Source of the DNA: Hippasteria phrygiana
Lineage: Eukaryota; Echinodermata; Asteroidea; Valvatida; Goniasteridae
NCBI GenBank assembly: GCA_037893225.1
Contig: JAZGUH010000282.1
Location: 248,001-312,000 of the forward strand
Direction of reading: 5' to 3'
DNA length: 64,000 nucleotides
The notes under the pieces are model-generated. The model searched no databases, was not told the DNA's origin, and saw nothing but the letters and a program-made list of their open reading frames with translations. How positions within the stretch are numbered: the first letter of the stretch is position 1; each line of letters opens with the position of its first letter. This document shows positions 1-13,648 of this stretch, piece by piece. The position numbers were made by a program, and so were the translations under genes.

Positions 1-2775
1 GAGTAAAGCAAGTCATACCCCAGGGAATTTGACAGGCATGGAGCAATAAATAGAAGGTAATATGCACACAGATGGTGGCAAGGAAGAAAATAAACATTGC
101 GAGGTTTGAATTTTCTCCACAAGTGTTAACTCTAAGAACCCGCCGATAATTGCAACATGTAGCGCCAGATCTAAGCTATCCATACATGTCAAAATTACTG
201 AATTTGGTTGATATTTCATGCAATTATGAATGAGTAAAGCAAGTCATACCCCAGGGAATTTGACAGGCATGGAGCAATAAATAGAAGGTAATATGCACAC
301 AGATGTTGGCCGGAAAGAAAATAAACATTGCGAGGTTTGAATTTTCTCCACAAGTTTTAACTCTAGGAAGCCGCCGATGATTGCAACATGTTGCGCCAGA
401 TCTAAGCTATCCATACATGTCAAAATTACTGTATTTGGTTGATATTTCATGCAATTATGAATGAGTAAAGCAAGTCATACCCTAGGGAATTTGACAGGCA
501 TGGAGCAATAAATAGACGGTAATATGCACACAGATGTTGGCCTGAAAGAAAATAAACATTGCGAGGTTTGAATTTTCTCCACAAGTGTTAACTCTAAGAA
601 GCCGCCGATAATTGCAACATGTAGCGCCAGATCTAAGCTATCCATACATGTCAAAATTACTGAATTTGGTTGATATTTCATGCAATTATGAATGAGTAAA
701 GCAAGTCCATACCCCAGGGAATTTGACATGCATGGAGCAATAAATAGACGGTAACATGTACACAGATGTTGGCCGGAAAGAAAATAAACATTGCGAGGTT
801 TGAATTTTATCCACAAGTTTTAACTCTAGGAAGCCGCCGATGATTGCAACATGTAGCGCCAGATCTAAGCTATCCATACATGTCAAAATTACTGTATTTG
901 GTTGATATTTCATGCAATTATGAATGAGTAAAGCAAGTCATACCCCAGGGAATTTGACATGCATGGAGCAATAAATAGACGGTAATATGTACACAGGTGT
1001 TGGCCGGAAAGAAAATAAACATTGCGAGGTTTGAATTTTCTCCACAAGTTTTAACTCTAGGAAGCCGCCGATGATTGCAACATGTAGCGCCAGATCTAAG
1101 CTATCCATACATGTCAAAATTACTGTATTTGGTTGATATTTCATGCAATTATGAATGAGTAAAGCAAGTCATACCCCAGGGAATTTGACAGGCATGGAGC
1201 AATAAATAGAAGGTAATATGCACACAGATGTTGGCCGGGAAGAAAATAAACATTGCGAGGTTTGAATTTTCTCCACAAGTGTTAACTCTAAGAAGCCGCC
1301 GATAATTGCAACATGTAGCGCCAGATCTAAGCTATCCATACATGTCAAAATTACTGAATTTGGTTGATATTTCATGCAATTATGAATGAGTAAAGCAAGT
1401 CCATACCCCAGGGAATTTGACATGCATGGAGCAATATATAGACGGTAACATGTACACAGATGTTGGCCGGAAAGAAAATAAACATTGCGAGGTTTGAATT
1501 TTCTCCACAAGTTTTAACTCTAAGAAGCCGCCGATAATTGCAACATGTAGCTCCAGATCTAAGCTATCCATACATGTCAAAATTACTGAATTTGGTTGAT
1601 ATTTCATGCAATTATGAATGAGTAAAGCAAGTCCATACCCCAGGGAATTTGACAGGCATGGAGCAATAAATAAGAGGTAATCTGCACACAGATGGTGGCC
1701 GGGAAGAAAATAAACATTGCGAGGTTTGAATTTTCTCCACAAGTGTTAACTCTAAGAAGCCGCCGATAATTGCAACATGTAGCGCCAGATCTAAGCTATG
1801 CATACATGTCAAAATTACTGAATTTGGTTCATATTTCATGCAATTATGAATGAGTAAAGCAAGTCATACCCTAGGGAATTTGACAGGCATGGAGCAATAA
1901 ATAGACGGTAATATGCACACAGATGTTGGCCGGAAAGAAAATAAACATTGCGAGGTTTGAATTTTCTCCACAAGTTTTAACTCTAGGAAGCCGCCGATGA
2001 TTGCAACATGTAGCGCCAGATCTAAGCTATCCATACATGTCAAAATTACTGTATTTGGTTGATATTTCATGCAATTATGAATGAGTAAAGCAAGTCATAC
2101 CCTAGGGAATTTGACAGGCATGGAGCAATAAATCGAAGGTAATATGCACACAGATGTTGGCCGGAAAGAAAATAAACATTGCGATGTTTGAATTTTCTCC
2201 ACAAGTTTTAACTCTAGGAAGCCGCCAATGATTGCAACATGTAGCGCCAGATCTAAGCTATCCATACATGTCAAAATTACTGTATTTGGTTGATATTTCA
2301 TGCAATTATGAATGAGTAAAGCAAGTCATACCCTAGGGAATTTGACAGGCATGGAGCAATAAATAGACGGTAATATGCACACAGATGTTGGCCTGAAAGA
2401 AAATAAACATTGCGAGGTTTGAATTTTCTCCACAAGTGTTAACTCTAAGAAGCCGCCGATAATTGCAACATGTAGCGCCAGATCTAAGATATCCATACAT
2501 GTCAAAATTACTGAATTTGGTTGATATTTCATGCAATTATGAATGAGTAAAGCAAGTCATACCCCAGGGAATTTGACATGCATGGAGCAATAAATAGACG
2601 GTAATATGTACACAGGTGTTGGCCGGAAAGAAAATAAACATTGCGAGGTTTGAATTTTCTCCACAAGTTTTAACTCTAAGAAGCCGCCGATGATTGCAAC
2701 ATGTAGCGCCAGATCTAAGCTATCCATACATGTCAAAATTACTGTATTTGGTTGATATTTCATGCAATTAAGAAT
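1..2775 (+). repeat. HOR block 1: 12-mer A B C D1 E F G H I J K E'
   Basis: Unit starts are 1, 232, 463, 694, 926, 1157, 1388, 1620, 1852, 2083, 2314 and 2545. Three are 232 bp (D1, G, H), giving 2,775 bp. This is the fullest form of the domain I HOR. Units 1-2082 match 2776-4857 at an offset of 2,775; the one difference I noticed is AAGCTATCC in D1 here against AAGATATCC there. The stretch E to A (926-3006) recurs at 6247 (offset 5,321) and again at 9254. The window may begin inside a longer array, so calling A the first unit is a convention. Confidence 0.93.
232..462 (+). repeat. Reference satellite monomer (class B)
   Basis: This 231-bp copy serves as the coordinate reference. It has 89 G+C and five CpG sites, in GGCCGG, GCGAGG, GCCGCCG (two) and AGCGCC. 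Landmarks by unit position: GTCATACC 12-19 (an added C here makes the 232-bp classes); CCAGGG 19-24 (CTAGGG or CAAGGG in others); AATAAA 45-50 and again 89-94; the class-defining stretch 51-85; AAGTTTTAAC 121-130 (AAGTGTTAAC, with a HpaI GTTAAC site, in the alternate phase); GCCGCCGATGATT 139-151; ACATGT at 155-160 and 184-189; BglII AGATCT 167-172; CTGTATTT 198-205. This copy carries TTGCGCC where most have TAGCGCC, a variant shared with the B units at 3007 and 11335. No CENP-B box and no hammerhead ribozyme core were found on either strand. Confidence 0.95.
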
Positions 2776-5320
2776 GAGTAAAGCAAGTCATACCCCAGGG
2801 AATTTGACAGGCATGGAGCAATAAATAGAAGGTAATATGCACACAGATGGTGGCAAGGAAGAAAATAAACATTGCGAGGTTTGAATTTTCTCCACAAGTG
2901 TTAACTCTAAGAACCCGCCGATAATTGCAACATGTAGCGCCAGATCTAAGCTATCCATACATGTCAAAATTACTGAATTTGGTTGATATTTCATGCAATT
3001 ATGAATGAGTAAAGCAAGTCATACCCCAGGGAATTTGACAGGCATGGAGCAATAAATAGAAGGTAATATGCACACAGATGTTGGCCGGAAAGAAAATAAA
3101 CATTGCGAGGTTTGAATTTTCTCCACAAGTTTTAACTCTAGGAAGCCGCCGATGATTGCAACATGTTGCGCCAGATCTAAGCTATCCATACATGTCAAAA
3201 TTACTGTATTTGGTTGATATTTCATGCAATTATGAATGAGTAAAGCAAGTCATACCCTAGGGAATTTGACAGGCATGGAGCAATAAATAGACGGTAATAT
3301 GCACACAGATGTTGGCCTGAAAGAAAATAAACATTGCGAGGTTTGAATTTTCTCCACAAGTGTTAACTCTAAGAAGCCGCCGATAATTGCAACATGTAGC
3401 GCCAGATCTAAGCTATCCATACATGTCAAAATTACTGAATTTGGTTGATATTTCATGCAATTATGAATGAGTAAAGCAAGTCCATACCCCAGGGAATTTG
3501 ACATGCATGGAGCAATAAATAGACGGTAACATGTACACAGATGTTGGCCGGAAAGAAAATAAACATTGCGAGGTTTGAATTTTATCCACAAGTTTTAACT
3601 CTAGGAAGCCGCCGATGATTGCAACATGTAGCGCCAGATCTAAGATATCCATACATGTCAAAATTACTGTATTTGGTTGATATTTCATGCAATTATGAAT
3701 GAGTAAAGCAAGTCATACCCCAGGGAATTTGACATGCATGGAGCAATAAATAGACGGTAATATGTACACAGGTGTTGGCCGGAAAGAAAATAAACATTGC
3801 GAGGTTTGAATTTTCTCCACAAGTTTTAACTCTAGGAAGCCGCCGATGATTGCAACATGTAGCGCCAGATCTAAGCTATCCATACATGTCAAAATTACTG
3901 TATTTGGTTGATATTTCATGCAATTATGAATGAGTAAAGCAAGTCATACCCCAGGGAATTTGACAGGCATGGAGCAATAAATAGAAGGTAATATGCACAC
4001 AGATGTTGGCCGGGAAGAAAATAAACATTGCGAGGTTTGAATTTTCTCCACAAGTGTTAACTCTAAGAAGCCGCCGATAATTGCAACATGTAGCGCCAGA
4101 TCTAAGCTATCCATACATGTCAAAATTACTGAATTTGGTTGATATTTCATGCAATTATGAATGAGTAAAGCAAGTCCATACCCCAGGGAATTTGACATGC
4201 ATGGAGCAATATATAGACGGTAACATGTACACAGATGTTGGCCGGAAAGAAAATAAACATTGCGAGGTTTGAATTTTCTCCACAAGTTTTAACTCTAAGA
4301 AGCCGCCGATAATTGCAACATGTAGCTCCAGATCTAAGCTATCCATACATGTCAAAATTACTGAATTTGGTTGATATTTCATGCAATTATGAATGAGTAA
4401 AGCAAGTCCATACCCCAGGGAATTTGACAGGCATGGAGCAATAAATAAGAGGTAATCTGCACACAGATGGTGGCCGGGAAGAAAATAAACATTGCGAGGT
4501 TTGAATTTTCTCCACAAGTGTTAACTCTAAGAAGCCGCCGATAATTGCAACATGTAGCGCCAGATCTAAGCTATGCATACATGTCAAAATTACTGAATTT
4601 GGTTCATATTTCATGCAATTATGAATGAGTAAAGCAAGTCATACCCTAGGGAATTTGACAGGCATGGAGCAATAAATAGACGGTAATATGCACACAGATG
4701 TTGGCCGGAAAGAAAATAAACATTGCGAGGTTTGAATTTTCTCCACAAGTTTTAACTCTAGGAAGCCGCCGATGATTGCAACATGTAGCGCCAGATCTAA
4801 GCTATCCATACATGTCAAAATTACTGTATTTGGTTGATATTTCATGCAATTATGAATGAGTAAAGCAAGTCCATACCCCAGGGAATTTGACATGCATGGA
4901 GCAATAAATAGACGGTAACATGTACACAGATGTTGGCCGGAAAGAAAATAAACATTGCGAGGTTTGAATTTTCTCCACAAGTTTTAACTCTAGGAAGCCG
5001 CCGATGATTGCAACATGTAGCGCCAGATCTAAGATATCCATACATGTCAAAATTACTGTATTTGGTTGATATTTCATGCAATTATGAATGAGTAAAGCAA
5101 GTCATACCCCAGGGAATTTGACATGCATGGAGCAATAAATAGACGGTAATATGTACACAGGTGTTGGCCGGAAAGAAAATAAACATTGCGAGGTTTGAAT
5201 TTTCTCCACAAGTTTTAACTCTAAGAAGCCGCCGATGATTGCAACATGTAGCGCCAGATCTAAGCTATCCATACATGTCAAAATTACTGTATTTGGTTGA
5301 TATTTCATGCAATTAAGAAT
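2776..5320 (+). repeat. HOR block 2: 11-mer A B C D1 E F G H I D' E'
   Basis: Same order as block 1 through class I (unit starts 2776 to 4627), but the pair J-K is replaced by one 232-bp D' unit at 4858 before E' at 5090. The D1 unit at 3469 and D' at 4858 both carry an EcoRV site, AAGATATCC. The block is 2,545 bp long and recurs at 11104-13648 with the same order and length. Confidence 0.93.
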
Positions 5321-8096
5321 GAGTAAAGCAAGTCATACCCCAGGGAATTTGACAGGCATGGAGCAATAAATAGAAGGTAATATGCACACAGATGGTGGCA
5401 AGGAAGAAAATAAACATTGCGAGGTTTGAATTTTCTCCACAAGTGTTAACTCTAAGAACCCGCCGATAATTGCAACATGTAGCGCCAGATCTAAGCTATC
5501 CATACATGTCAAAATTACTGAATTTGGTTGATATTTCATGCAATTATGAATGAGTAAAGCAAGTCCATACCCTAGGGAATTTGACAGGCATGGAGCAATA
5601 AATAGAAGGTAATATGCACACAGATGTTGGCCGGAAAGAAAATAAACATTGCGAGGTTTGAATTTTCTCCACAAGTTTTAACTCTAGGAAGCCGCCGATG
5701 ATTGCAACATGTAGCGCCAGATCTAAGCTATCCATACATGTCAAAATTACTGTATTTGGTTGATATTTCATGCAATTATGAATGAGTAAAGCAAGTCATA
5801 CCCTAGGGAATTTGACAGGCATGGAGCAATAAATAGACGGTAATATGCACACAGATGTTGGCCTGAAAGAAAATAAACATTGCGAGGTTTGAATTTTCTC
5901 CACAAGTGTTAACTCTAAGAAGCCGCCGATAATTGCAACATGTAGCGCCAGATCTAAGCTATCCATACATGTCAAAATTACTGAATTTGGTTGATATTTC
6001 ATGCAATTATGAATGAGTAAAGCAAGTCCATACCCCTGGGAATTTGACAGGCATGGAGCAATAAATAAGAGGTAATCTGCACACAGATGGTGGCCGGGAA
6101 GAAAATAAACATTGCGAGGTTTGAATTTTCTCCACAAGTGTTAACTCTAAGAAGCCGCCGATAATTGCAACATGTAGCGCCAGATCTAAGCTATCCATAC
6201 ATGTCAAAATTACTGTATTTGGTTGATATTTCATGCAATTATGAATGAGTAAAGCAAGTCATACCCCAGGGAATTTGACATGCATGGAGCAATAAATAGA
6301 CGGTAATATGTACACAGGTGTTGGCCGGAAAGAAAATAAACATTGCGAGGTTTGAATTTTCTCCACAAGTTTTAACTCTAGGAAGCCGCCGATGATTGCA
6401 ACATGTAGCGCCAGATCTAAGCTATCCATACATGTCAAAATTACTGTATTTGGTTGATATTTCATGCAATTATGAATGAGTAAAGCAAGTCATACCCCAG
6501 GGAATTTGACAGGCATGGAGCAATAAATAGAAGGTAATATGCACACAGATGTTGGCCGGGAAGAAAATAAACATTGCGAGGTTTGAATTTTCTCCACAAG
6601 TGTTAACTCTAAGAAGCCGCCGATAATTGCAACATGTAGCGCCAGATCTAAGCTATCCATACATGTCAAAATTACTGAATTTGGTTGATATTTCATGCAA
6701 TTATGAATGAGTAAAGCAAGTCCATACCCCAGGGAATTTGACATGCATGGAGCAATATATAGACGGTAACATGTACACAGATGTTGGCCGGAAAGAAAAT
6801 AAACATTGCGAGGTTTGAATTTTCTCCACAAGTTTTAACTCTAAGAAGCCGCCGATAATTGCAACATGTAGCTCCAGATCTAAGCTATCCATACATGTCA
6901 AAATTACTGAATTTGGTTGATATTTCATGCAATTATGAATGAGTAAAGCAAGTCCATACCCCAGGGAATTTGACAGGCATGGAGCAATAAATAAGAGGTA
7001 ATCTGCACACAGATGGTGGCCGGGAAGAAAATAAACATTGCGAGGTTTGAATTTTCTCCACAAGTGTTAACTCTAAGAAGCCGCCGATAATTGCAACATG
7101 TAGCGCCAGATCTAAGCTATGCATACATGTCAAAATTACTGAATTTGGTTCATATTTCATGCAATTATGAATGAGTAAAGCAAGTCATACCCTAGGGAAT
7201 TTGACAGGCATGGAGCAATAAATAGACGGTAATATGCACACAGATGTTGGCCGGAAAGAAAATAAACATTGCGAGGTTTGAATTTTCTCCACAAGTTTTA
7301 ACTCTAGGAAGCCGCCGATGATTGCAACATGTAGCGCCAGATCTAAGCTATCCATACATGTCAAAATTACTGTATTTGGTTGATATTTCATGCAATTATG
7401 AATGAGTAAAGCAAGTCATACCCTAGGGAATTTGACAGGCATGGAGCAATAAATCGAAGGTAATATGCACACAGATGTTGGCCGGAAAGAAAATAAACAT
7501 TGCGATGTTTGAATTTTCTCCACAAGTTTTAACTCTAGGAAGCCGCCAATGATTGCAACATGTAGCGCCAGATCTAAGCTATCCATACATGTCAAAATTA
7601 CTGTATTTGGTTGATATTTCATGCAATTATGAATGAGTAAAGCAAGTCATACCCTAGGGAATTTGACAGGCATGGAGCAATAAATAGACGGTAATATGCA
7701 CACAGATGTTGGCCTGAAAGAAAATAAACATTGCGAGGTTTGAATTTTCTCCACAAGTGTTAACTCTAAGAAGCCGCCGATAATTGCAACATGTAGCGCC
7801 AGATCTAAGATATCCATACATGTCAAAATTACTGAATTTGGTTGATATTTCATGCAATTATGAATGAGTAAAGCAAGTCATACCCCAGGGAATTTGACAT
7901 GCATGGAGCAATAAATAGACGGTAATATGTACACAGGTGTTGGCCGGAAAGAAAATAAACATTGCGAGGTTTGAATTTTCTCCACAAGTTTTAACTCTAA
8001 GAAGCCGCCGATGATTGCAACATGTAGCGCCAGATCTAAGCTATCCATACATGTCAAAATTACTGTATTTGGTTGATATTTCATGCAATTAAGAAT
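5321..8096 (+). repeat. HOR block 3: 12-mer A B' C H' E F G H I J K E'
   Basis: The B' unit at 5552 has the extra C of the 232-bp classes and CCTAGGG. The fourth unit, at 6015, is a D/H chimera standing where block 4 has two units, D2 then H'. From E at 6247 to the A unit ending at 8327 the order equals 9254-11334 in block 4 (offset 3,007). The block is 2,776 bp. Confidence 0.92.
6015..6246 (+). repeat. Chimeric monomer: D2 head fused to H' body
   Basis: The start reads GTCCATACCCCTGGG. The CCTGGG form is otherwise seen in D2 units that also carry GTTGACC (8790, 14342, 21282). After that the unit has GACAGGC, AATAAGAGG, TCTGCAC and GGTGGCCGGG, all of class H, and it ends ATCCAT..CTGTATTT like the H' at 9022. 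In block 4 the same place holds D2 (8790) followed by H' (9022). Joining them near unit position 25-35 removes one 232-bp unit, and with the extra C in B' this accounts exactly for the length difference between blocks 3 and 4 (3,007 - 232 + 1 = 2,776). Confidence 0.8.
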
Positions 8097-11000
8097 GAGT
8101 AAAGCAAGTCATACCCCAGGGAATTTGACAGGCATGGAGCAATAAATAGAAGGTAATATGCACACAGATGGTGGCAAGGAAGAAAATAAACATTGCGAGG
8201 TTTGAATTTTCTCCACAAGTGTTAACTCTAAGAACCCGCCGATAATTGCAACATGTAGCGCCAGATCTAAGCTATCCATACATGTCAAAATTACTGAATT
8301 TGGTTGATATTTCATGCAATTATGAATGAGTAAAGCAAGTCATACCCCAGGGAATTTGACAGGCATGGAGCAATAAATAGAAGGTAATATGCACACAGAT
8401 GTTGGCCGGAAAGAAAATAAACATTGCGAGGTTTGAATTTTCTCCACAAGTTTTAACTCTAGGAAGCCGCCGATGATTGCAACATGTAGCGCCAGATCTA
8501 AGCTATCCATACATGTCAAAATTACTGTATTTGGTTGATATTTCATGCAATTATGAATGAGTAAAGCAAGTCATACCCTAGGGAATTTGACAGGCATGGA
8601 GCAATAAATAGACGGTAATATGCACACAGATGTTGGCCTGAAAGAAAATAAACATTGCGAGGTTTGAATTTTCTCCACAAGTGTTAACTCTAAGAAGCCG
8701 CCGATAATTGCAACATGTAGCGCCAGATCTAAGCTATCCATACATGTCAAAATTACTGAATTTGGTTGATATTTCATGCAATTATGAATGAGTAAAGCAA
8801 GTCCATACCCCTGGGAATTTGACATGCATGGAGCAATAAATAGACGGTAACATGTACACAGATGTTGACCGGAAAGAAAATAAACATTGCGAGGTTTGAA
8901 TTTTCTCCACAAGTTTTAACTCTAAGAAGCCGCCGATAATTGCAACATGTAGCGCCAGATCTAAGCTATCCATACATGTCAAAATTACTGAATTTGGTTG
9001 ATATTTCATGCAATTATGAATGAGTAAAGCAAGTCCATACCCCAGGGAATTTGACAGGCATGGAGCAATAAATAAGAGGTAATCTGCACACAGATGGTGG
9101 CCGGGAAGAAAATAAACATTGCGAGGTTTGAATTTTCTCCACAAGTGTTAACTCTAAGAAGCCGCCGATAATTGCAACATGTAGCGCCAGATCTAAGCTA
9201 TCCATACATGTCAAAATTACTGTATTTGGTTGATATTTCATGCAATTATGAATGAGTAAAGCAAGTCATACCCCAGGGAATTTGACATGCATGGAGCAAT
9301 AAATAGACGGTAATATGTACACAGGTGTTGGCCGGAAAGAAAATAAACATTGCGAGGTTTGAATTTTCTCCACAAGTTTTAACTCTAGGAAGCCGCCGAT
9401 GATTGCAACATGTAGCGCCAGATCTAAGCTATCCATACATGTCAAAATTACTGTATTTGGTTGATATTTCATGCAATTATGAATGAGTAAAGCAAGTCAT
9501 ACCCCAGGGAATTTGACAGGCATGGAGCAATAAATAGAAGGTAATATGCACACAGATGTTGGCCGGGAAGAAAATAAACATTGCGAGGTTTGAATTTTCT
9601 CCACAAGTGTTAACTCTAAGAAGCCGCCGATAATTGCAACATGTAGCGCCAGCTCTAAGCTATCCATACATGTCAAAATTACTGAATTTGGTTGATATTT
9701 CATGCAATTATGAATGAGTAAAGCAAGTCCATACCCCAGGGAATTTGACATGCATGGAGCAATATATAGACGGTAACATGTACACAGATGTTGGCCGGAA
9801 AGAAAATAAACATTGCGAGGTTTGAATTTTCTCCACAAGTTTTAACTCTAAGAAGCCGCCGATAATTGCAACATGTAGCTCCAGATCTAAGCTATCCATA
9901 CATGTCAAAATTACTGAATTTGGTTGATATTTCATGCAATTATGAATGAGTAAAGCAAGTCCATACCCCAGGGAATTTGACAGGCATGGAGCAATAAATA
10001 AGAGGTAATCTGCACACAGATGGTGGCCGGGAAGAAAATAAACATTGCGAGGTTTGAATTTTCTCCACAAGTGTTAACTCTAAGAAGCCGCCGATAATTG
10101 CAACATGTAGCGCCAGATCTAAGCTATGCATACATGTCAAAATTACTGAATTTGGTTCATATTTCATGCAATTATGAATGAGTAAAGCAAGTCATACCCT
10201 AGGGAATTTGACAGGCATGGAGCAATAAATAGACGGTAATATGCACACAGATGTTGGCCGGAAAGAAAATAAACATTGCGAGGTTTGAATTTTCTCCACA
10301 AGTTTTAACTCTAGGAAGCCGCCGATGATTGCAACATGTAGCGCCAGATCTAAGCTATCCATACATGTCAAAATTACTGTATTTGGTTGATATTTCATGC
10401 AATTATGAATGAGTAAAGCAAGTCATACCCTAGGGAATTTGACAGGCATGGAGCAATAAATCGAAGGTAATATGCACACAGATGTTGGCCGGAAAGAAAA
10501 TAAACATTGCGATGTTTGAATTTTCTCCACAAGTTTTAACTCTAGGAAGCCGCCAATGATTGCAACATGTAGCGCCAGATCTAAGCTATCCATACATGTC
10601 AAAATTACTGTATTTGGTTGATATTTCATGCAATTATGAATGAGTAAAGCAAGTCATACCCTAGGGAATTTGACAGGCATGGAGCAATAAATAGACGGTA
10701 ATATGCACACAGATGTTGGCCTGAAAGAAAATAAACATTGCGAGGTTTGAATTTTCTCCACAAGTGTTAACTCTAAGAAGCCGCCGATAATTGCAACATG
10801 TAGCGCCAGATCTAAGATATCCATACATGTCAAAATTACTGAATTTGGTTGATATTTCATGCAATTATGAATGAGTAAAGCAAGTCATACCCCAGGGAAT
10901 TTGACATGCATGGAGCAATAAATAGACGGTAATATGTACACAGGTGTTGGCCGGAAAGAAAATAAACATTGCGAGGTTTGAATTTTCTCCACAAGTTTTA

Positions 11001-11103
11001 ACTCTAAGAAGCCGCCGATGATTGCAACATGTAGCGCCAGATCTAAGCTATCCATACATGTCAAAATTACTGTATTTGGTTGATATTTCATGCAATTAAG
11101 AAT
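8097..11103 (+). repeat. HOR block 4: 13-mer A B C D2 H' E F G H I J K E'
   Basis: This is the longest block of domain I at 3,007 bp. Unit starts: 8097, 8328, 8559, 8790, 9022, 9254, 9485, 9716, 9948, 10180, 10411, 10642, 10873. The D2 unit carries CCCCTGGG and GTTGACC, a pair of private changes that returns at 14342 and 21282. The F unit at 9485 has lost the BglII site (CCAGCTCTAAGC). B here has TAGCGCC, unlike B in blocks 1, 2 and 5. Confidence 0.92.
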
Positions 11104-13648
11104 GAGTAAAGCAAGTCATACCCCAGGGAATTTGACAGGCATGGAGCAATAAATAGAAGGTAATATGCACACAGATGGTGGCAAGGAAGAAAATAAACAT
11201 TGCGAGGTTTGAATTTTCTCCACAAGTGTTAACTCTAAGAACCCGCCGATAATTGCAACATGTAGCGCCAGATCTAAGCTATCCATACATGTCAAAATTA
11301 CTGAATTTGGTTGATATTTCATGCAATTATGAATGAGTAAAGCAAGTCATACCCCAGGGAATTTGACAGGCATGGAGCAATAAATAGAAGGTAATATGCA
11401 CACAGATGTTGGCCGGAAAGAAAATAAACATTGCGAGGTTTGAATTTTCTCCACAAGTTTTAACTCTAGGAAGCCGCCGATGATTGCAACATGTTGCGCC
11501 AGATCTAAGCTATCCATACATGTCAAAATTACTGTATTTGGTTGATATTTCATGCAATTATGAATGAGTAAAGCAAGTCATACCCTAGGGAATTTGACAG
11601 GCATGGAGCAATAAATAGACGGTAATATGCACACAGATGTTGGCCTGAAAGAAAATAAACATTGCGAGGTTTGAATTTTCTCCACAAGTGTTAACTCTAA
11701 GAAGCCGCCGATAATTGCAACATGTAGCGCCAGATCTAAGCTATCCATACATGTCAACATTACTGAATTTGGTTGATATTTCATGCAATTATGAATGAGT
11801 AAAGCAAGTCCATACCCCAGGGAATTTGACATGCATGGAGCAATAAATAGACGGTAACATGTACACAGATGTTGGCCGGAAAGAAAATAAACATTGCGAG
11901 GTTTGAATTTTATCCACAAGTTTTAACTCTAGGAAGCCGCCGATGATTGCAACATGTAGCGCCAGATCTAAGATATCCATACATGTCAAAATTACTGTAT
12001 TTGGTTGATATTTCATGCAATTATGAATGAGTAAAGCAAGTCATACCCCAGGGAATTTGACATGCATGGAGCAATAAATAGACGGTAATATGTACACAGG
12101 TGTTGGCCGGAAAGAAAATAAACATTGCGAGGTTTGAATTTTCTCCACAAGTTTTAACTCTAGGAAGCCGCCGATGATTGCAACATGTAGCGCCAGATCT
12201 AAGCTATCCATACATGTCAAAATTACTGTATTTGGTTGATATTTCATGCAATTATGAATGAGTAAAGCAAGTCATACCCCAGGGAATTTGACAGGCATGG
12301 AGCAATAAATAGAAGGTAATATGCACACAGATGTTGGCCGGGAAGAAAATAAACATTGCGAGGTTTGAATTTTCTCCACAAGTGTTAACTCTAAGAAGCC
12401 GCCGATAATTGCAACATGTAGCGCCAGATCTAAGCTATCCATACATGTCAAAATTACTGAATTTGGTTGATATTTCATGCAATTATGAATGAGTAAAGCA
12501 AGTCCATACCCCAGGGAATTTGACATGCATGGAGCAATATATAGACGGTAACATGTACACAGATGTTGGCCGGAAAGAAAATAAACATTGCGAGGTTTGA
12601 ATTTTCTCCACAAGTTTTAACTCTAAGAAGCCGCCGATAATTGCAACATGTAGCTCCAGATCTAAGCTATCCATACATGTCAAAATTACTGAATTTGGTT
12701 GATATTTCATGCAATTATGAATGAGTAAAGCAAGTCCATACCCCAGGGAATTTGACAGGCATGGAGCAATAAATAAGAGGTAATCTGCACACAGATGGTG
12801 GCCGGGAAGAAAATAAACATTGCGAGGTTTGAATTTTCTCCACAAGTGTTAACTCTAAGAAGCCGCCGATAATTGCAACATGTAGCGCCAGATCTAAGCT
12901 ATGCATACATGTCAAAATTACTGAATTTGGTTCATATTTCATGCAATTATGAATGAGTAAAGCAAGTCATACCCTAGGGAATTTGACAGGCATGGAGCAA
13001 TAAATAGACGGTAATATGCACACAGATGTTGGCCGGAAAGAAAATAAACATTGCGAGGTTTGAATTTTCTCCACAAGTTTTAACTCTAGGAAGCCGCCGA
13101 TGATTGCAACATGTAGCGCCAGATCTAAGCTATCCATACATGTCAAAATTACTGTATTTGGTTGATATTTCATGCAATTATGAATGAGTAAAGCAAGTCC
13201 ATACCCCAGGGAATTTGACATGCATGGAGCAATAAATAGACGGTAACATGTACACAGATGTTGGCCGGAAAGAAAATAAACATTGCGAGGTTTGAATTTT
13301 CTCCACAAGTTTTAACTCTAGGAAGCCGCCGATGATTGCAACATGTAGCGCCAGATCTAAGATATCCATACATGTCAAAATTACTGTATTTGGTTGATAT
13401 TTCATGCAATTATGAATGAGTAAAGCAAGTCATACCCCAGGGAATTTGACATGCATGGAGCAATAAATAGACGGTAATATGTACACAGGTGTTGGCCGGA
13501 AAGAAAATAAACATTGCGAGGTTTGAATTTTCTCCACAAGTTTTAACTCTAAGAAGCCGCCGATGATTGCAACATGTAGCGCCAGATCTAAGCTATCCAT
13601 ACATGTCAAAATTACTGTATTTGGTTGATATTTCATGCAATTAAGAAT
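11104..13648 (+). repeat. HOR block 5: 11-mer A B C D1 E F G H I D' E', copy of block 2
   Basis: The class order and length (2,545 bp) equal block 2 at an offset of 8,328 bp, or 36 units. Shared rare marks are TTGCGCC in B, TTTATCC plus AAGATATCC in D1, and the D' unit in place of J-K. The only difference I noticed is GTCAACATT in C (about 11755) where block 2 has GTCAAAATT. G and I occur for the last time here (12491 and 12955). Confidence 0.92.

Noticed and set aside
2083..2313. CENP-B box.
   Set aside because: Only class J units (ATCGAAGG, read as CCTTCGAT on the minus strand) contain the TTCG half; the CGGG half at the required spacing is absent. The plus strand has no TTCG in the units examined.
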